Assembly: GCA_963764955.1 (NCBI GenBank)
Contig: CAVXVE010000025.1
Coordinates: 195,178 to 259,177, forward strand
DNA length: 64,000 bases
Origin: Roseiarcus sp963764955
Lineage (GTDB): Bacteria > Pseudomonadota > Alphaproteobacteria > Rhizobiales > Beijerinckiaceae
Direction of reading: 5' to 3'
Below the pieces are notes generated by a model. The model saw nothing but the letters and a program-made list of their open reading frames with translations, made no database searches and was not told the origin of the DNA. The position numbers and the translations under genes were made by a program. Shown here piece after piece: positions 58,780 to 64,000 of the stretch; position 1 is the first letter of the stretch, and the number at the start of each line of letters is the position of its first letter.

Positions 58780-60140
58780 GCCCGCCCCGTTTGCAAGGGG
58801 TTTGATCGAGAGCGCCGAAAGATCAGTCTGCTTCAACGTATCCGGCCTCGGAGGGTGTCTCCCGGCCAAGATGGAGATACGCGCGCTCCGGTCCTCATAA
58901 AGCGTTCGGCGTCTAGCGCCGCTTTTTTGACTAGGCTTCCGAAACGTCGTTCGACTGTCAGGCCATCTCGATATCGCCACTCGCAAACCTCATCGATCGA
59001 ACAGCGCCCTCAAGCTCTGATCGACCAACCGCTACGCCGCCAAGGGCGCGCCCTTCGCGGCAAAAGGCTCCCCTCGCCGTAGCACCGCCCAGGCAATCCG
59101 GGCCAGCTTGTTGGCGAACGCCACCACGACGACATTTGGGTGGGCCCGGCTCAGTAGCGCTTTGGCCCACCGGCCGAGCGGCGTGTCCCGCTCGGCCACA
59201 TAGGGCAGCGCCGCTCGCGCGCCGTGGATCAGGAGCTTGCGTAGATACTTGTTGCCGCGCTTGCTGATGCCCAGCAGCTTCGTCTTTCCTCCGGTCGTGA
59301 ACTGGCGTGGAACCAGCCCCAGCCACGCCGCCAGATCGCGGCCGCGCTCGAAGGTCTCGGCCTTTCCCACCGCCGCGATCAAAGCCGAGGCGATTGTCGC
59401 GCCGACCCCTGGGATCGTCGCCAGGCGACGGGCGTCCTCATTCTCTTTCGTCCAGCGAACGAACTCCGCATCAAAAGCGGCGATCCTTCGATCGAGCTCG
59501 GCCCATTGGATGCGCGCGTCGGTGACCAACATGATCATCCGAGGGCTCAATCCCACTCCGCCTTGTTCGTCCATCAGGTTGACAAGGAATTGCTCCAGCT
59601 TCCGCTTGCCCTGAGGGGCGACGATTCCGCGCTCCAGGAGAATGGCGCGCAACTGGTTGATCAGAGCGGTCCGTTCACCGACCAATCGGTCTCTTGATCT
59701 GTGGAGCGTCTGCATGTCGAGCTGCTCCGGCTCTTCAGCTCGACAAACCGCATCGTCGGACGCGTCGCCGCTTCGGCGATCCCTTCGGCGTCACGATCGT
59801 CGTTCTTCTGCGCCTTGACGTATGGCCGGACATACTCGGGCGACATCAACCGCACGTCGTGACCGTGAGCGGCGAACACGCGGCCGAGATGATGGGCGCC
59901 GCAGCAGGCCTCCATCGCCACCACGCAAGGCGGAAGCTTCGCCGCCAGCGCGATCACCGTCTCGCGCTTCGCGCGCCGGCGCAAAACGACCGCGCCTGAC
60001 GCATCGAAACCGACGAGGCTGCAAACATTCTTGCCAAGATCGACGCCAAGGCAGAGATTCTCATTCTCATTCCCATTCCTCCTCCTGAAAATGCCGGCGA
60101 GCGTACATCGCCGGAAGGAGGGGCGGGCCATTCCATAAAG
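58777..60140 (-). mobile_element. IS110-family (IS1111-type) element inside IS3 copy 2
   Basis: ATGGCCCGCCCC at 58777-58788 and its inverse GGGGCGGGCCAT at 60120-60131 form a 12-bp inverted repeat near the ends, as in the IS1111 group of IS110. It lies between orfA and orfB of the IS3 copy: skipping it, the orfA end CGTATG continues into ATCGGGGATGG and the orfB start. The exact ends are uncertain by several bases. It contains one transposase gene. Confidence 0.72.
59032..60077 (-). pseudogene. IS110-family transposase, one frameshift
   Basis: A DEDD transposase of about 345 aa. The N-terminal RuvC-like part has CLGVDLGKNVCSLVGFDASG, VVAMEACCGAHHLGRVFAAH and KAQKNDDRDAEGIAEA. The second frame starts DMQTLHRSRDRLVGERTALI and has LATIPGVGATIASALIAAVG, AAWLGLVPRQFTTGGKTKLL, GISKRGNKYLRKLLIHGARA with the catalytic Ser region. 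One inserted base near 59,715 separates the halves. No in-frame ATG is obvious close to the domain; the IS inverted repeat itself offers an ATG at 60131. Distinct from the IS110 gene at 36 kb. Confidence 0.82.
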
Positions 60141-60151
60141 CATGATCGGGG

Positions 60152-60599
60152 ATGGGGAGACGAGGCATGAGATATTCCGCATCCGACAAGACAGAGATCA
60201 TCCGACTTGTCGAGCAATCGCCTTGGCCGGCTCGGCGGACATTGGAAAAGCTCGGCATTCCCAGATCGTCGTTTTACCGCTGGTATGATCGGCATCGGCG
60301 CGGCGGACCGGAGGCCCTCGCGGATCGCCCCTCACGGCCGGATCGGGTCTGGAACCGCATCCCAGAGGCTATCCGCAGCCAGATTGTCGACCTGGCGCTG
60401 GATCAACCCGAGCTCAGCCCGCGGGAACTGGCGGTGCGCTTCACGGACGAGGCAGAATATTTTGTCTCGGAGGCGTCGGTCTATCGGCTCTTGAAAGCGC
60501 ACGATCTTATCGCCGGCCCGGCCTACATCGTCATCAAAGCGGCCGAGGAATTCAGGGACAAGACCACGGCGCCCAACCAGCTTTGGCAGACCGACTTCA
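60152..60599 (+). pseudogene. IS3-family orfB, 5' part (5' exon of intron copy 2)
   Basis: The N-terminal 149 residues of the IS3 transposase: DKTEIIRLVEQSPWPARRTL, KLGIPRSSFYRWYDRHRRGG, then a second helix-turn-helix and TTAPNQLWQTDF with the first catalytic Asp. At 60600 the sequence changes to GTGTG, the start of a group II intron. The frame would continue with the orfB part now on the far side of the intron. Confidence 0.88.
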
Positions 60600-62437
60600 G
60601 TGTGCCGCAGCAAGCGGCGTGAGAGATGGGGGAGGTCCCCGCGATCGGCTTGCAGGAGCGGGTCGCAAACCACCGTAAGCGGCGCTGGTCAAAAGCCAGG
60701 GTCGTGAGCGTTACGGAAAAGGCGCTTCAAAGGCGTCAGGTAGGAGACAGGAAGGCGAACACCCGTGAACCGCCGTACAAGTGTCGAAAGCTATCAGACG
60801 ACGTCGAAACCGGTGAGTGAAGTTGCGCCCGGGATCAGTCTGGACGATGCCTGCTGACGGGCCAGGACGGCGTCCGGCTAGAGGCGGCGCGATCCTGTTT
60901 CAGGCTCTTGCGTTGAACTGCGGGAACCTTCGGCGGCGATGCCAAGCGAAAGGCCCAAGCCTGAAAAGCGAGGCCGACATTAGCGAAGCGCCGCCAAGGG
61001 ACGGAGCCGTCCGTAGTAGCGTTGAGACCGCTGTAATGGCGGGGGAGCAAAGGGACGGCGTCATCTGGCGGGCATGGGAGATCAACCGGGCGACCTGGAG
61101 GACTTCGCATGACCTGCAAATCGTACGGCATTCCCAGGGCCGCTGATCTGGGAAGCCTGGTTGCATGCGAAAGCCAATCAGGGAGCCGCAGGGATCGACG
61201 CGGAGACGATCGAGCGGTTCGAGACGAAGCTCGCCGCCAACCTGTACAAGCTTTGGAATCGGATGAGTTCCGGCAGCTATTTTCCGCCGCCGGTGAAAGG
61301 CGTGCCGATTCCGAAGAAGTCCGGGGGCGTGCGGGTGTTGGGCGTCCCGACGGTAACCGACAGGATCGCGCAGCACGGCGGTCAAGATGCGGCTGGAGCC
61401 ACAGCTTGATCCGCTCTTCCACGACGATTTCTGATGGTTATCGGCCGGGAAATCGGCGCTGGAGGCGATCGCTGTCACCAGACGCCGTTGCTGTGGGACC
61501 GAGACTGGGTGGTGGAGTTCGACATCGAGGCCTGTTCGACAATCTCGATCATGGCCTCCGACGAAGGCTCTGCGCAAGCACTGTCAGGAGCCCTGGATCT
61601 TGCTCTACGTCGAGCGTTGGCTGAAAGCGCCGATGCAAAACGCGGAAGGGCAGCTTCAGGCGCGCGACAAGGGCACGCGGCAAGGCGGCGTCGTGTCGCC
61701 GATCCTGGCCAATCTGTTCCTGCACTACGCGTTCGATCTCTGGGGCGACGCGGGATTCGGCCTGGCGTCCGGTTCGCCCGGTACGCCGATGACGCCGTGC
61801 TTCACTGCAAGAGCCGACGCCAGGCGGAATACGTGCTTGACCGCATCCGGGAGCGGTTCCAGGCCTGCAATCTCGAACTGCATCCGGGCAAGACGCGGAT
61901 CGTGTATTGCAAGGACATCGATCTCGGACCGAAGCGTGATTCCGACATCCAGTCCACCCTTCTCGGCGACCGTTCCGCCCCCGCAAGACGACGGACGAGC
62001 ACGACCGTGTCTACGTGAACTTCTCACCGGCGGTCCGCCGCGACGCCCTCAAGGCGATGCGGCAGACAACTCCGGGGGTGGCGTGGTCCAACTGCAGAAC
62101 GACCAGAGGGTGGCCGACTCTCGGCCATGCTTGGCCCGATCCTGAGGGGATGGCAGCAGATTACGGCCATTTCCACGGCTCGGCGCTCAAGTCGGTCTGG
62201 CGACGCGTGAACCGAGTTGGTCGGATGGCTGATGCGCAAGCACAAGAAGCTGGCGGGCCAGAACACGCGCCGCCGAAACGCTCAAACGGCTGGCCCAGGC
62301 GTCAGCCACGCGCATTCGTCCATTGGTCGATGGGGTATCAGTCGTAGGATGGATGATGGGAGCCGGATGAGCTGAAGAGGTTCACGTCCGGTTCTGGCGA
62401 GGGGCCGAAGGCGAAACTCCTTCGGCCTACTCACCCC
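60600..62437 (+). mobile_element. Group II intron, copy 2 (full length, degenerate)
   Basis: The 5' splice site GTGTGCCGC is at 60600, directly after the orfB codons for TDF plus one base, and matches the GUGYG consensus. From 60674 the sequence parallels copy 1 to the C-run at 62434-62437. Domain V is present from about 62360 but its loop reads GAAGA instead of GAGA. The RT gene is broken by many small indels. About 1,838 bp. Confidence 0.83.
61109..62347 (+). pseudogene. ltrA: Group II intron RT/maturase, broken (copy 2)
   Basis: The counterpart of the intact RT at 37.6 kb with the same start (MTCKSYGIP). Pieces in different frames read NQGAAGIDAETIERFETKLA, VRVLGVPTVTDRIAQ, GQAVVSPI-type RT motif 4 remnants, CFTARADARRNT (shifted YADD region) and RAFVHWSMGYQS at the end. 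At least eight single-base insertions and deletions plus substitutions separate it from copy 1. It is non-functional as read. Confidence 0.82.
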
Positions 62438-62530
62438 TATCGCAAGGTCACGGGCTGGGGCTGGTGCGATCCCTCCACCGTGCTGGACGAACTTCCGCGC
62501 TTCATTGTCGCCTGGGAAGCTCTGCGCGAT
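62438..62530 (+). pseudogene. IS3-family orfB, short 3' exon remnant (copy 2)
   Basis: About 90 bases following the intron match the start of the 3' exon in copy 1 (GTCACGGGCTGGGGCTGGTG, then CCACCGTGCTGGACGA), with several mismatches and indels. At about 62,530 the match stops and unrelated sequence begins, so the rest of orfB and the right IS end are missing. Confidence 0.75.
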
Positions 62531-62815
62531 AGCGCAGAAGCGATGGGATGAGATCGCCAAGTTCGGCGCAGAGGTGCGAAAGCAGGAGGCAGCTTTGAAG
62601 GCTTGGCAAGAGGATGAGATCCTCGCGCCAGGCGCTGATTTGGGTTTGTTGGCAGCCGAGGAGGCGCAAGCCGAAGTGGACGAAATTCGCCTTCGATCGA
62701 GACGAGAAGCAGATCCCGACCCGGGCGCGGACGCTTGAAGGCCTGATCTTTAAGGCGCGATATGCAGCCAGTCATTTCAAGGAGGATTATGACGAAGAGG
62801 TCATGCGCTGATCGT
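62531..62815 (+). pseudogene. Hypothetical protein fragment
   Basis: A helical, Glu/Ala-rich reading frame (RWDEIAKFGAEVRKQEAALK then LAPGADLGLLAAEEAQAEVD) that shifts near 62,700 into ARTLEGLIFKARYAASHFKE. The second part resembles the end of small hypothetical proteins common in Rhizobiales. The start is lost in the IS3 junction. No function is known. Confidence 0.4.
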
Positions 62816-63230
62816 CCACTCCGACCCTCCTCGCTCATCGCCGCCGACGCCGATCGCGTGCTAGCCCCAGGCGAGGAGGCGCTCGACTGATGACCGCCAC
62901 CACACGGTCGATTGACCGCTGGGAGAAGTCGGAACCTTCTGGAGACGATTGCGAGCGGATCGACGATCGGGAGCCGCCTGAAGCGCGAGCTCGGAGTTGA
63001 TCTTGGGACTTGCTTGGCCTGCCGGATCTGGCGTCATTAAAGCGAGGCTTAGAAATACTGCGGCGAGAGGTTGCGCTTCGTCTGGAGAAAGCCGACCCGC
63101 TCGTTGATCTGCCTGGGCCACTTCTCTCCTAAACTGATCGCCCATTGCATCGGGCCGCTGGAGAGGGCGGCTTCGGCCGCCCTTTTTGTGCGGATTGCAG
63201 CGACTCTGCGACGGCCTCCTCGCCTTTAAG
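62816..63230. other. Intergenic region
   Basis: About 415 bp without a supported gene; it contains the terminator at 63165-63187. Confidence 0.4.
63165..63187 (+). terminator. Rho-independent terminator
   Basis: GGGCGGC and GCCGCCC form a 7-bp GC stem with a TTCG tetraloop, followed by TTTTT. This is a textbook intrinsic terminator on the plus strand. Its stem-loop start recurs at the window end (63987-64000). Confidence 0.82.
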
Positions 63231-63461
63231 TCAGCTCCATTTGCAGGTACGCGGTACGCCTCGATGAGTGTTCCCACCAACGCATGTCAGCGACCTCCCA
63301 CAGGGATGCGTCCCCGTTTTGGTCTCGCCAAGCCCAAGCTGCCCAACAGGCCACAACTCTAAGCCTGCCTTCATGGCGTTGACCGGACAATTCTGGGCAG
63401 CAAACGACTGGCAAGTTAGGACGAACATTGTTGAAATCGCGAAAATCAAACGCTTCATCAT
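63231..63461 (-). CDS. Small secreted cysteine-containing protein
   Basis: A 76-aa candidate from ATG 63461, preceded by GGGGGAGG 4-5 bases upstream. Residues 1-21 form a signal peptide (MMKRLIFAISTMFVLTCQSF then AA). The mature part of about 54 residues has four Cys (QNCPVNAMKAGLELWPVGQL, HPCG, LTCVGG, RTCKWS), enough for two disulfides. No family is recognised. The signal peptide and ribosome site make it more than a chance frame. Confidence 0.5.
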   Translation of the reverse strand: MMKRLIFAISTMFVLTCQSFAAQNCPVNAMKAGLELWPVGQLGLGETKTGTHPCGRSLTCVGGNTHRGVPRTCKWS

Positions 63462-63986
63462 GGCCTCCCCCTCTCTACGATTGTAAAAACTGTATAACAA
63501 TTGACATCCGCGTCAATCGCCTGTTGCCCCCGCGCAGAGAGAGGGCCGGCTACCGCCGTGAGCTTTCGCGATCCCGGCCGGAGCGAGACGATCAACGCCC
63601 CCTCAAGACCTCTGATCCGTTGGCGGACATTGATCTGCTCGAGGAGCTAATCCGCATCGTCAACACAGCGCAAGAACGCGATGCCCAAGACGAACGCCGG
63701 CTATATGATCCAATGCTTCGCGACCGGCTGGCGGAGGCAGAATAGGAACAAGGATTCCACCGCCAAGTTGCTCGCTTTGGTCAGGTGGGTCACCACCACA
63801 CCTGCAAGCCCGACTGTTAGTGCGGTGCTACAATCGAGCCAGAGCAAGGATGCGATGATGACCCGCGTAGACAATGCGTTAAATCGCTTGAAAATTAGGT
63901 AATAATGCGATGAGCATGCGCGCGTGGCTCGGAATGCGGATCGATTGACCGCTGGTTGCATGACGCGCTGGAACGATGCGGCGAGA
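63462..63986. other. Right end of window, no firm gene
   Basis: One weak candidate lies at 63558-63745: a GTG opens SFRDPGRSETINAPSRP, and one base shift leads to DPLADIDLLEELIRIVNTAQ and RLYDPMLRDRLAEAE. It is acidic and helical with no known family. Nothing else is seen. Confidence 0.3.
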
Positions 63987-64000
63987 GGGCGGCTTCGGCC
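63987..64000 (+). terminator. Second terminator copy, cut by window end
   Basis: GGGCGGCTTCGGCC repeats the stem and loop of the terminator at 63165. With the preceding GAGA the 18 bases at 63983-64000 equal those at 63161-63178. The T-run would lie outside the window. Confidence 0.5.

Overview
The window is GC-rich DNA from an alphaproteobacterium, most likely Hyphomicrobiales (Rhizobiales). The support is a DUF2865 protein, a GT21-type ceramide glucosyltransferase, the hisE-coaA gene order, an AapJ-like binding protein and a fused double aldehyde dehydrogenase next to deoC. A Beijerinckiaceae/Methylocystaceae relative is a guess. There is one tRNA-Glu(CTC), and no rRNA or CRISPR array.

Positions 1-34,200 are ordinary chromosome. 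They hold the end of a polyol dehydrogenase operon (a mannitol dehydrogenase and three SDRs), a BON protein, GT21, gltX, DUF2865, xseA, a secreted phosphoesterase, an amino-acid binding protein, a class I amidotransferase, tRNA-Glu, rpmB and a methyltransferase. A clean 1,350-bp IS element follows, then ftsH, an acyl-CoA synthetase, a YbbA/YbbP/TesA-type set, purU-msrB-hemH, deoC-aldehyde dehydrogenase, a TraB/GumN protein, coaA and hisE.

Positions 34,200-40,200 are a mobile-element graveyard directly upstream of hisE, where hisF would be expected. It holds a decayed serine recombinase, a truncated group II intron RT, an IS110 gene with its N-terminal part inverted, and an IS3-family element whose orfB is split by a group II intron with an intact RT/maturase.

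Positions 40,249-50,358 are a surface-glycan cluster. The first genes form a Gram-negative version of the mycobacterial decaprenylphosphoryl-D-arabinose route: a HAD-UbiA fusion, DprE1-like, DprE2-like, an epimerase, and a GtrA protein like Rv3789. Next come an FAD oxidoreductase, a glucose-1-phosphate cytidylyltransferase, an RfbC-type epimerase and two more SDRs, which could make a nucleotide-linked deoxysugar. No glycosyltransferase is seen in the cluster.

Positions 50,519-56,460 hold a large repeat-rich PEP-CTERM surface protein gene, cut by an IS630 element just before its sorting signal, and a divergent TPR-sulfotransferase with an N-terminal SEC-C motif. Positions 56,807-62,530 are a second nested mobile block: an IS21 remnant, then a second IS3 copy carrying both an IS110/IS1111 element and a second, degenerate copy of the same group II intron. 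The two introns are direct repeats about 23.5 kb apart that bracket the glycan cluster. The last 1.5 kb holds a broken hypothetical gene, one possible small secreted protein and two copies of a terminator hairpin.

Many genes carry single-base indels, mostly insertions (near 0.98, 1.94, 8.85, 9.82, 9.90, 12, 20.7, 21.0, 22-24, 24.75, 25.2 and 48 kb), while long stretches are clean. This looks more like insertion-biased sequencing error than natural decay, so the frameshifted genes may be intact in the organism.
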